A stretch of 36,566 bases of DNA from Sporomusaceae bacterium (lineage in GTDB: Bacteria; Bacillota_C; Negativicutes; Sporomusales_B; UBA7701). Both the position numbers and the translations under genes were made by a program. Of this stretch, positions 24,564 through 31,297 are shown one piece after another. Location of the stretch: NCBI GenBank assembly GCA_022839045.1, contig JALHDI010000018.1, positions 1 through 36,566 on the forward strand, given 5' to 3'. Below the pieces are notes generated by a model. It made no database searches and was not told the DNA's origin. It saw only the letters and a list, made by a program, of their open reading frames with translations. Within the stretch, counting starts at the first letter, position 1. Each line of letters starts with the position of its first letter.

Positions 24564-26218
24564 CACGCTCCCTCCCCGGCGGTGAATACGCCCGGTTTTA
24601 TCTGCACCCGGCAGGCGATGATCTTGCCGGTGGTGCTGAAGCCGCGTACCAGGTTGAATTCTTCGTCGTAAACCGATTCGACGTCCGCCACCGGGATGCC
24701 GGCCGCGGCCGCGCGCTCCGCCAGATGGCTGGCCGCCAGTTCCCTGGCGTCGGCGAGGGCGAAGCGGTGGGATGACAGAGCTGCCCTGAGGCCGAGCTCG
24801 GCGACGGTGTAGTAGCCCTGGGCGGTATCGGCGCGGAGGGTGACTTCGATCGTCGGCCGGGCAACGGCCGCGCCGACCGCGTTGGCCACCATCGCCCCCT
24901 CGGGCACGGTGCAGCGGACGCCGAGGCGCTGGGCCACCAGGGGCGCAAGGCCGGCGGCCGCGCCGCCCACCCCGACCAGGGCCGCCGGCTGGGGCCGCCG
25001 GTCGCGGACGGCGTCTTCCACCCGGTAGACGGGCTCGGCCGCCCGCTCGTCGATCATCGTTTCGATGGCCGCATAGATGGCGTCGGCCGCGGCCGCGAGC
25101 ACGGCCCGCGCCGTGTCCTGCACGGTCTCGCCGCCGGCGGCGGTAAGCCGCATGGCCGCGGCGGCCTTGTCCCTGTCGCCGAAATCGGCCGCGCCGGCGA
25201 CGATCATCGCGTCGGACACGGTCGGGACGGGACCGCCCAGCGCCATCGCCGGCCCCCGTCGTTCGGGGCCGACGGCTATGCGGCCGCCCTCCCGGCGGAC
25301 GAAGCTGTCGCCGCCGATACCGATCGAACGCAGCCAGAAGGCCCTTACAGCCGTGGGGTAATCGCCGATTTTCGCCCCCCGTTCGGCGAACAGCGGCGCG
25401 CCGTCCCGCCACAGGGCGATGTCGGTCGTGGTGCCGCCGATATCGAGCGACACCGCCTCGCCTTTTGGCACCGCCAGCGCCATGATGCCGAGGACGCTGG
25501 CCGCCGGGCCGGTGAATACCGCCTCGACCGGGCGCTCCCCGGCCGCCGCCAGCGGCATGGTGCCGCCGTCGGCCTTGAGAATGTAAACGGGAGCCGTGAC
25601 GCCGCGGCCGGCGACGGCCGCCTGGGCCGCGCGGGCGAAACGGCCGAAGTGGCGCCAGACGGCGGCGTTGTAGTAGGCCGAATTGGCCCGCCGCCAGAAA
25701 TTGAGGGACCCGGCGACGGCCGCGCCGAGTGTTGTATGTACGGGGTGGGCGTGGCGTTGCAGCCAGCCGGCCACCGCCTGTTCGTGGGCGGGGTTGCGGA
25801 CGGCGAATTTGCCGGCGACCGCGAAAACGTCGCGGCCGGCCAGTTCCCGGCAGGCGGCCGCGACTTCGGCTTCCCGCGGCGGGGCCGTCTCGCGGCCGCG
25901 ATGGTCGATATATCCCGATAGTATCCAGGGGCGCTCGGGCACCAAAGCGCTGATGTCCATGCCCGGGCCGGGAAGGAGGAAAAGCCCCACCCGCTCGAGC
26001 CGACCCTCGACGACCGCGTTGGTGACGATGGTCGTCGACAGGGCCACCCGTTGCAGTCCGGTGGCATCCACCCCGTCGAGCACCCGGTCGAGGGCGGCGA
26101 GGATGCCGTGCAGGAGGTCGTCGTGGCTGGTCGGCGCTTTGGCCTGGGCCAGCACCCCGCCCCCGGCCACGACGACCGCGTCGGTGTACGTCCCGCCGAC
26201 GTCAATGCCAAGCAGCAT
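24563..26218 (-). CDS. HyuA-like hydantoinase/oxoprolinase-family ATPase
   Basis: 551 residues from ATG 26218, with GAGGAGG 10 nt upstream; an ATG at 26248 is also in frame but the protein family starts at MLLGIDVGGT. Two actin-like phosphate-binding motifs are visible: GIDVGGTYTDAVVV at the N-terminus and SLDIGGTTTDIALW near residue 265. GIGGDSFVRREGG and LVGVGGAAAGLAP follow. The family includes N-methylhydantoinase A, 5-oxoprolinase and acetone/acetophenone carboxylase subunits, which phosphorylate a carbonyl or amide oxygen. At 551 residues it is shorter than the usual ~680, and no HyuB partner lies here. Substrate not predictable. Confidence 0.88.
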   Translation of the reverse strand: MLLGIDVGGTYTDAVVVAGGGVLAQAKAPTSHDDLLHGILAALDRVLDGVDATGLQRVALSTTIVTNAVVEGRLERVGLFLLPGPGMDISALVPERPWILSGYIDHRGRETAPPREAEVAAACRELAGRDVFAVAGKFAVRNPAHEQAVAGWLQRHAHPVHTTLGAAVAGSLNFWRRANSAYYNAAVWRHFGRFARAAQAAVAGRGVTAPVYILKADGGTMPLAAAGERPVEAVFTGPAASVLGIMALAVPKGEAVSLDIGGTTTDIALWRDGAPLFAERGAKIGDYPTAVRAFWLRSIGIGGDSFVRREGGRIAVGPERRGPAMALGGPVPTVSDAMIVAGAADFGDRDKAAAAMRLTAAGGETVQDTARAVLAAAADAIYAAIETMIDERAAEPVYRVEDAVRDRRPQPAALVGVGGAAAGLAPLVAQRLGVRCTVPEGAMVANAVGAAVARPTIEVTLRADTAQGYYTVAELGLRAALSSHRFALADARELAASHLAERAAAAGIPVADVESVYDEEFNLVRGFSTTGKIIACRVQIKPGVFTAGEGA

Positions 26219-26255
26219 GATTATTCGTCCTCCTCTCTCGTAACCCATAAGGCAC

Positions 26256-26380
26256 TAGGCCGTTCAGGAGTGCCCAGATGCAAGGCGCACCGGAAAAGCG
26301 CGACGCGACGCGTACTCGCAACGTACGCTAGCAAACGCTCTGAGGAGCAACGCCGCAGATGGGCGTTCATCAACGGCCTA
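26256..26380. repeat. Fold-back intergenic element, copy A
   Basis: The outer arms TAGGCCGTT (26256-26264) and AACGGCCTA (26372-26380) are perfect inverted repeats. Inside, TGCCCAGATGCAAGGCGC on the left mirrors CGCCGCAGATGGGCG on the right, with a central hairpin GCGTAC / GTACGC. It is about 125 bp, closely similar to copy B (28170-28293) in the same orientation. Its right arm supplies the stop codon of the HgdC-like gene (CTA on the plus strand = TAG on the minus). Confidence 0.8.
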
Positions 26381-27157
26381 CCCTTGTTTCACAACAAGAC
26401 TTAGGGCGTGGACCGCGCAGCCAATCGCCCCGTTCATCTGCGGCCGCGCCGGTACTACAACTTTTACGCCCATCTCTTGTTCGATGATCCGCGGCAGAGC
26501 TTCGCCGATGGCCACCCCGCCGGTGAAAACGATAGTTTCGCCGGCTCCGGCGAGGGCGGCGAGCATCGGCCGCACCCGCTTGAAAATGGTATAGTTTACC
26601 CCGGCCGCCAGTTCGGCGACCGTGTAGCCCTCGACGATGCGGCCGATGAGCTCGGACTCGCCGAAGATCGCGCAGGTGGCGCTCAGCTCGACCGGATTTG
26701 CACTGTGGCGGCTAAGTTCTTCCAGGCTTATCCCCAGCACCGCGGCCATGTTCTCCAGGTAGCGCCCCGTGCTGGCGGCGCACTTGTCGTTGGTCTGGAA
26801 GTCGATCATCTTGCCCCGGCGCACCTTGATGACCTTGCTGTCCTGCCCGCCGAGGTCGAGAAGGGTGAAATCGGTCAGCCCCGTCTGCCAGACTGCCCCG
26901 ATTGCGTGGGCCTTAAGCTCGGGAATTACGGTCGCGCCGGCGATCGCCAGCGTGTTGCGGCCATAGCCGGTGGCCACCACCGCCTCGCTTTCCCTTAAGT
27001 CCAGGGCGGCGAAGTCGACCGCCATCTCGCCGTTTTTGCGCCGGCCGTAGTCGCGGTAGAATTCGACCGTCTCGAGCACTTTCTCGGTCACGATGCGTCC
27101 GTCAGCCATCAGGACGATCTTAACGCTGCGGCTGCCGAGATCGATTCCGCACAACAT
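26378..27157 (-). CDS. HgdC-type ATPase activator (BadF/BcrA/HgdC family)
   Basis: 259 residues from ATG 27157 (GAGGTG 6 nt upstream); the GTG at 27166 overlaps the HgdB-like stop as GTGA and is an alternative start. GIDLGSRSVKIVLM and DLGGQDSKVIKV are the actin-fold ATP-binding motifs. Cys126 in NDKCAASTGRYLE and Cys162 in SATCAIFGESEL should hold a [4Fe-4S] cluster bridging the homodimer. Such proteins use ATP hydrolysis to fire a low-potential electron into an HgdB-type partner, here the gene directly upstream. Its last codons run into repeat copy A. Confidence 0.93.
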   Translation of the reverse strand: MLCGIDLGSRSVKIVLMADGRIVTEKVLETVEFYRDYGRRKNGEMAVDFAALDLRESEAVVATGYGRNTLAIAGATVIPELKAHAIGAVWQTGLTDFTLLDLGGQDSKVIKVRRGKMIDFQTNDKCAASTGRYLENMAAVLGISLEELSRHSANPVELSATCAIFGESELIGRIVEGYTVAELAAGVNYTIFKRVRPMLAALAGAGETIVFTGGVAIGEALPRIIEQEMGVKVVVPARPQMNGAIGCAVHALSLVVKQG

Positions 27158-27162
27158 CGGCC

Positions 27163-28140
27163 TCACCTCAGCATTTCTAGGAAGCTGTCGAGCCGCAGGC
27201 GGGTACGGGCGTCCACCTTGCCGGGCTTGTCGCCCTCCACCGTCAGGATGGGCACATCCAGCTTCTCGCGGAAGATCATATCCTCGATCTGACGGAAACA
27301 GAAGCTTTGTACGTAATGGACGATACCGTCGATATTGCGGCGCTCGATCTCCCGCCTGATGTCCTCGATGCGCCCGAAGACGCCGTAGGGATACGTATAG
27401 AGCCGGTACTGCTCGACGATGTCGTCGGTATCGAAAGGCATGGCGAACTGGCGCTGGACCTCGTTGTAAACGACCCGCGCCCCCATTTTTTCGACGTAGT
27501 CGTAGAGGTCGGTCAGGATGGGCGGCACGCCGATAAAGCCGAGGCGTACGTCCTCGGTGTATTCGGCCGCGCTGCCGGCGGCGGCCAGGAACGCGTCCGC
27601 CTCCCGCTCGAAGACGTCGACGTCGCCGTTGAAGTCGCTGCAGCTCACCTGATAGAGATGGTTATGCCAGCCGCTGACCGTCCCCTCCTGCCATGTGCAG
27701 CGGTCGATCTCGGCCACCTTTGCCCTGACGGCGTCCAGGCGGCGCTTGGCGGCGTTGACCGCGTCCCAGTCGGTGCCGAGGCTGACCATCAGCTTCTCCA
27801 TCTGCAGCTTCAGCAGGTCGTAGTCGCGGTCGAAAGGGTAGGCGAACGGAATGGTTCTGACGCCGGCCAGTTCGTAGGTTTCCATCAGGGCGTGGGTGTT
27901 GCTGCAGTCTCCCTGGGTGACGGCGATGACCGTGCCGATGTCGCCGCCCTGGACGACGACGGAATACAACCCTTTGATCCAGCCGCAGATGTTGCGGGGG
28001 TAGCCCGCTTCCTCCGCGGCTTCGGTCAGCCGGACGGCTTCGGGGTTGCTGATGAGGATGTTGTTGAGATCCACCGGCGTGTGTCCGGCAGCGAAAATTA
28101 TCTCCGCCGGGACGGTGGTGGTAATGCCGATTTTCGCCAT
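27163..28140 (-). CDS. HgdB/HgdD-type 2-hydroxyacyl-CoA dehydratase-family protein (possible double-cubane cluster protein)
   Basis: 325 residues from ATG 28140 (GGGGAG upstream); the longer open frame runs into a repeat element and is not coding. Cys52 in RNICGWIKG, Cys79 in GDCSNTHAL and Cys281 in QSFCFRQIED stand where family members bind their Fe-S cluster; Cys148 and Cys167 are also present. True 2-hydroxyacyl-CoA dehydratases need two different subunits of this type plus a CoA-transferase, none of which is here. A single subunit with its own activator is the arrangement of E. coli YjiM/YjiL and of double-cubane cluster proteins, which reduce small molecules. A reductive role is therefore likelier than acyl-CoA dehydration. 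Confidence 0.85.
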   Translation of the reverse strand: MAKIGITTTVPAEIIFAAGHTPVDLNNILISNPEAVRLTEAAEEAGYPRNICGWIKGLYSVVVQGGDIGTVIAVTQGDCSNTHALMETYELAGVRTIPFAYPFDRDYDLLKLQMEKLMVSLGTDWDAVNAAKRRLDAVRAKVAEIDRCTWQEGTVSGWHNHLYQVSCSDFNGDVDVFEREADAFLAAAGSAAEYTEDVRLGFIGVPPILTDLYDYVEKMGARVVYNEVQRQFAMPFDTDDIVEQYRLYTYPYGVFGRIEDIRREIERRNIDGIVHYVQSFCFRQIEDMIFREKLDVPILTVEGDKPGKVDARTRLRLDSFLEMLR

Positions 28141-28169
28141 AACTACTCCCCAATTCTTATGAAACACGC

Positions 28170-28293
28170 AGCGGCCGTTCAGAAGCGTCCAGATGCTAGG
28201 CGGGGCGAGGAAGCGCAGCGCCGCGTACTCGAACGTACGCAAGCAAGCTCCCGCAGCCCCAACAACGCAGATGGGCGCTTATCAACGGACGCC
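28170..28293. repeat. Fold-back intergenic element, copy B
   Basis: Same orientation and layout as copy A: GGCCGTTCAGAAGCGTCCAG on the left, ATGCTAGGCGG, a central GCGTAC-TCGAAC-GTACGC hairpin, then AACGCAGATGGGCGCTTATC, and AACGGACGCC at the right end. Several blocks (GGCCGTTCAG, CCAGATGC, GCGTACTCG, AACGTACGC, GCAGATGGGCG, ATCAACGG) are identical to copy A. It fills almost the whole gap between the CofE-like and HgdB-like genes. Confidence 0.8.
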
Positions 28294-28296
28294 ATC

Positions 28297-28962
28297 TTAT
28301 CCGGCAGCTAACTCGCGGGCGGCCTGGGCGTAGTTTTTGATAATCACGATCGGCGTACGCTGGCTGGCGTTGCCGAAGGGGTTGTCGATGAGAATCTGGG
28401 CCAGGTCGGCTGGGTTGAGCCCGACGGTCACGCCGAGGATAGCCGCCCTTTTCAGATCGTTGACATCGGCCACGGCCGCCCCGTGACACCCGAACCGCGC
28501 CTTGATGGCCTCGGCGACGCCGTTGGGGTTGTCCGGACCGTAAACGATATGCTTGTCGAACGGCGGCATCGTACCGGTGACATCGTCGATAAGGGCGGCC
28601 TGTTCGCCGGCCAGTTCGTAAAAAACGCCGCTCCGGCCTACCAGTTTGGCCAGTATGCCCATCAGCATGGCGAACGTCACTCGCCACTTGCCTTCGGCGT
28701 TCATCGCGGCCTGCATGCCGTAGGTGCTCGACAGGCTGCCCTTCTGGGGCACAAGGCGGCAGAGAATCTTGGCCAGGAAGCAGGGGGCCATATCCTCGGG
28801 CTGAACGATGCGGCCCTGGGTGATGGCCACGACGCTCTCGGCGACGGAAACGACGTCATCGGGACCGATATTATCGCCCGCATACGCGGCGATGGCTTCG
28901 ACGATATTGTCCTGGGGAGTGAGAATGCGGGTCTTTACAGGTACCAGTTCCACTATTGCCAC
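28297..28962 (-). CDS. CofE-like (coenzyme F420-0 gamma-glutamyl ligase family) protein
   Basis: 221 residues, GTG start behind AGGAGG. LVPVKTRILTPQDNIVEAI, DVVSVAESVVAITQGR and a central GMQAAMNAEGKW/VTGTMPPFDKH region follow the CofE/COG1478 fold that ligates glutamate to F420-0 with GTP. No other F420 biosynthesis gene is here, and Firmicutes homologues of this family have no established function, so F420 synthesis should not be assumed. It starts 12 bp after the membrane-anchored unknown and is separated from the HgdB-like gene by repeat copy B. Confidence 0.75.
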   Translation of the reverse strand: MAIVELVPVKTRILTPQDNIVEAIAAYAGDNIGPDDVVSVAESVVAITQGRIVQPEDMAPCFLAKILCRLVPQKGSLSSTYGMQAAMNAEGKWRVTFAMLMGILAKLVGRSGVFYELAGEQAALIDDVTGTMPPFDKHIVYGPDNPNGVAEAIKARFGCHGAAVADVNDLKRAAILGVTVGLNPADLAQILIDNPFGNASQRTPIVIIKNYAQAARELAAG

Positions 28963-28974
28963 TGCTTGTCCCTC

Positions 28975-29511
28975 CTATGCCCCGGCGACGGCCGGCTTGA
29001 GCGCCGCGGCCACCTCGTCGGCCTTCATAACGACACGCTGCTTGTCGACGTACCAATTGCTGCGGGCGACGACCTGGAAGTAAATCTCGATGGGCATGTC
29101 CACCATACCGGCGAGAGCCTGCTTGATGTCACCCCGCTTAGCGGTGAAAGCAACGGTGACGATCACCGCGTTGCCGTCGGTCTTGGGAACGATGAGCGCC
29201 TCGAAATAGCCGTCGCTGCGGCGCCGCGTCTCCAGTTCCAGCCGCGAGGAGACTTCCGCGGCGTCGAACTGCTCCTGGGGCAGCAGGTGGCGGGGGAAAC
29301 AGTCCATGATCGTTCCGTCTTGGGTCCCCTTGTTGACGAACGGCACGACACAGGAAAATACCGCCTTGTCGCCATTCAGTTCCTCAAGCTTGAAGTCGGT
29401 GCGCTGGTCGACGAGAAACTCGAACTCGGCGTCGCCCTGGCGGGCGATGAAGAGCCATGTCGCGACCGCCAGTACGGCGGCCGCCACGACTAAAAACAAC
29501 AATAATTCCAC
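28975..29511 (-). CDS. Membrane-anchored protein of unknown function
   Basis: 178 residues from GTG 29511 (AGGAAG upstream). One N-terminal membrane helix (LLLFLVVAAAVLAVATWLFIA) is followed by a soluble beta-rich domain of about 150 residues facing outward by the positive-inside rule (FLVDQRTDFKLEELNGDKAV, NKGTQDGTIMDCFPRHLLP). The strand pattern with an internal conserved-looking NKGTQDG turn recalls an immunoglobulin-like fold, but I do not recognise the family. It lies 33 bp downstream of murI and 12 bp upstream of the CofE-like gene, all on one strand. Confidence 0.75.
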   Translation of the reverse strand: MELLLFLVVAAAVLAVATWLFIARQGDAEFEFLVDQRTDFKLEELNGDKAVFSCVVPFVNKGTQDGTIMDCFPRHLLPQEQFDAAEVSSRLELETRRRSDGYFEALIVPKTDGNAVIVTVAFTAKRGDIKQALAGMVDMPIEIYFQVVARSNWYVDKQRVVMKADEVAAALKPAVAGA

Positions 29512-29544
29512 CTAGCATCTTCCTCTCTTACCACAGGATATACG

Positions 29545-30357
29545 TCAGGAATGGGCGTAATCCTGCAAATCGACATATTCCAACTCGGCCAGCCGGTCGC
29601 CGATAATGGTTTCCGCCAGCTGCTCGGCCCGGTCGAGCCCACCGGAAAAACACAGGCGGACCGAGCCGCGGCCGGACACGGTCAGAGCGTCTTGCTTGGC
29701 CAGACAGCGGCGGGCGTCCATCGCCGTCTCGCAGGCCGGATCGACGAGTTCCACCGCCGGCCCCATAATCCGGCGGATAAGCGGGCTGATGAACGGGTAG
29801 TGGGTGCAGCCGAGGATGAGGGTATCGACCCGCTCTTCCCTAAGTGGCACAAGGTATTCCAGCGCGGCCTCCTCGATCAGGCTGCCGTCGAGCACTCCCT
29901 GCTCGATGCATGGCACGAACCTGGGGCAAGCCTGGGGGTAGACCGTAACTCCCGGGTCGAGGAGCTTCAGCGCCTTGCCGTGTTTGCCGCTGGCGACGGT
30001 GGCCTGGGTGGCGATGACGCCGATATGTTTGTTGCGGGTCGCCTTGAGCGCCACCCGCGCGCCGGTATTCATCCCCACCAGCGGGAAGGGGTAATGACGG
30101 CGGGCGGCTTCCAGGCCGAGAGCCGTCATGGTATTGCAGGCGAAAACGGCCATTTTTACCCGCCGTTCGGCGAAGAAGCTCAGGATCTGGTGCATGAAGC
30201 CCAGGATCTGGGCCGGTGGCCGCGAGCCGTAGGGTGCCCTTGCCGTATCGCCGAAATAGATGTAATTCTCCGCAGGCAGCAACCAGGTAAGTTCTTTGAT
30301 TACCGTCAGGCCGCCGATGCCCGAGTCGAACACCCCAATGGCCGCTCCGTCGTTCAT
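29545..30357 (-). CDS. murI: Glutamate racemase
   Basis: 270 residues. GVFDSGIGGLTVIKEL carries the N-terminal catalytic Asp; the two catalytic cysteines are in VFACNTMTA and ILGCTHYPF. GDTARAPYGSRP is a further family motif. It makes D-glutamate for peptidoglycan in the cytoplasm. A textbook binding site (AAGGAGG) precedes ATG 30357. In Bacillus subtilis the homologue racE leads into the rph-ysnA-ysnB block; here six genes and two repeats lie between murI and rph. Confidence 0.96.
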   Translation of the reverse strand: MNDGAAIGVFDSGIGGLTVIKELTWLLPAENYIYFGDTARAPYGSRPPAQILGFMHQILSFFAERRVKMAVFACNTMTALGLEAARRHYPFPLVGMNTGARVALKATRNKHIGVIATQATVASGKHGKALKLLDPGVTVYPQACPRFVPCIEQGVLDGSLIEEAALEYLVPLREERVDTLILGCTHYPFISPLIRRIMGPAVELVDPACETAMDARRCLAKQDALTVSGRGSVRLCFSGGLDRAEQLAETIIGDRLAELEYVDLQDYAHS

Positions 30358-30447
30358 GGCGCCACCTCCTTCAGGTTATTATCGGCCGGGCGCCATTTAT
30401 CTTATGCGGCTTCAGCCCTGCAGCGCAACGCGTCGGTAAACCGGTGA

Positions 30448-30864
30448 CTACTGTTTTCTGTCCGCCGCGAACATCGCCTGCAGGCGGTCGTAGTATGCCG
30501 CCGGCAGGCGGATGACCTTGCCGGCTTCATCGGTGAAGGCGTTCTGGGTGCGCCCGATGGCGAGCAGCAAGTCGTCCGCCTCCCGCACGACCCGGTAGGT
30601 GAATACCATCTTCACCTTCGATAACTCCTCCATGGTCGTCTCGATCGCCAGGCAGTCGTCGAAACGGGCCGAAGCCCGGTATGCGCAGCTTACGTCGGTG
30701 ATCGGGAAAAGGATGCCGGCGGCCATCAGGTCCAGGAGATAAACGCCTGCCTGCTTGAGGTACTCCACCCGCCCCATCTCAAACCAGCGGAAATAGTTGG
30801 CGTGGTGGACGACGCCCATCATGTCCGTCTCCACGAACCTTACTCTGTCTCTCACCGTCACCAT
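30448..30864 (-). CDS. YbgC/FadM-like 4HBT acyl-CoA thioesterase
   Basis: 138 residues from ATG 30864, chosen because AGGAAGG is 8 nt upstream inside the end of the preceding gene. VRFVETDMMGVVHHANYFRWFEMGRVEYL is the hot-dog-fold thioesterase signature, with the catalytic Asp in ETD. Such enzymes cleave short- or medium-chain acyl-CoA. It begins 1 bp after the DUF3842 stop. Confidence 0.92.
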   Translation of the reverse strand: MVTVRDRVRFVETDMMGVVHHANYFRWFEMGRVEYLKQAGVYLLDLMAAGILFPITDVSCAYRASARFDDCLAIETTMEELSKVKMVFTYRVVREADDLLLAIGRTQNAFTDEAGKVIRLPAAYYDRLQAMFAADRKQ

Positions 30865-30865
30865 G

Positions 30866-31291
30866 TCAGCGTCCTTCCTTTTCGCGGACAAGCGCTGCGA
30901 TACGGTTCACGGCGTCCTTGATGACGGTCCCCATCGGCCGGCTCTCGAGGCCGACGATTTCGAAATGGGTCTGGCTGACCGGCAGCAGCACCTTATAGGC
31001 GTCGCAGCCGGCAACCGTCTCGGCGATCCGCGGCGTTATCTCGCCCATCATGGCGTTGGCGATGACGATGCCGATCGGGCCGGCGACGATTGTCGCCTTC
31101 GGCAGCGAGACTACGACGGCGTTTTCGCCGGTAGCGCCGCGGACCGCGCCGGCGCGCACCATGTTGCTGGTGGCGAGGGCGTTCGTACCGAGCGCTACTA
31201 CCTCGGCCTTAGACCCCAGTTGGGCCGTCAACTGCGTTATCAGCTGCGCCCCCAGGCCGCCGCCCATTCCATCCACTATGGCGATTATCAT
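30866..31291 (-). CDS. DUF3842 family protein
   Basis: 141 residues. The N-terminus IIAIVDGMGGGLGAQLITQL looks like a glycine-rich nucleotide-binding loop of a Rossmann-like fold; GTNALATSNMVRAGA and GPIGIVIANAMMGEITP follow. This matches the small DUF3842 family of anaerobic Firmicutes, whose function is unknown. It is 6 bp downstream of the MFS gene and 1 bp upstream of the thioesterase gene. Confidence 0.85.
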   Translation of the reverse strand: MIIAIVDGMGGGLGAQLITQLTAQLGSKAEVVALGTNALATSNMVRAGAVRGATGENAVVVSLPKATIVAGPIGIVIANAMMGEITPRIAETVAGCDAYKVLLPVSQTHFEIVGLESRPMGTVIKDAVNRIAALVREKEGR

Positions 31292-31297
31292 CCAATA

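Noticed and set aside
24564..25412. Long in-frame extension upstream of the HDAC-like gene
   Set aside because: It overlaps the well-supported HyuA-like gene in another frame and is an Arg/Gly-rich shadow. The real start is ATG 24563 with its own binding site.
26256..26380. Fold-back elements as CRISPR repeats or integron attC sites
   Set aside because: Copies are kilobases apart with no spacers, no cas or integrase genes, and no attC core GTTRRRY arrangement.
28141..28242. N-terminal extension of the HgdB-like protein
   Set aside because: It runs into fold-back copy B and lacks homology; ATG 28140 has a good binding site and matches the family start.
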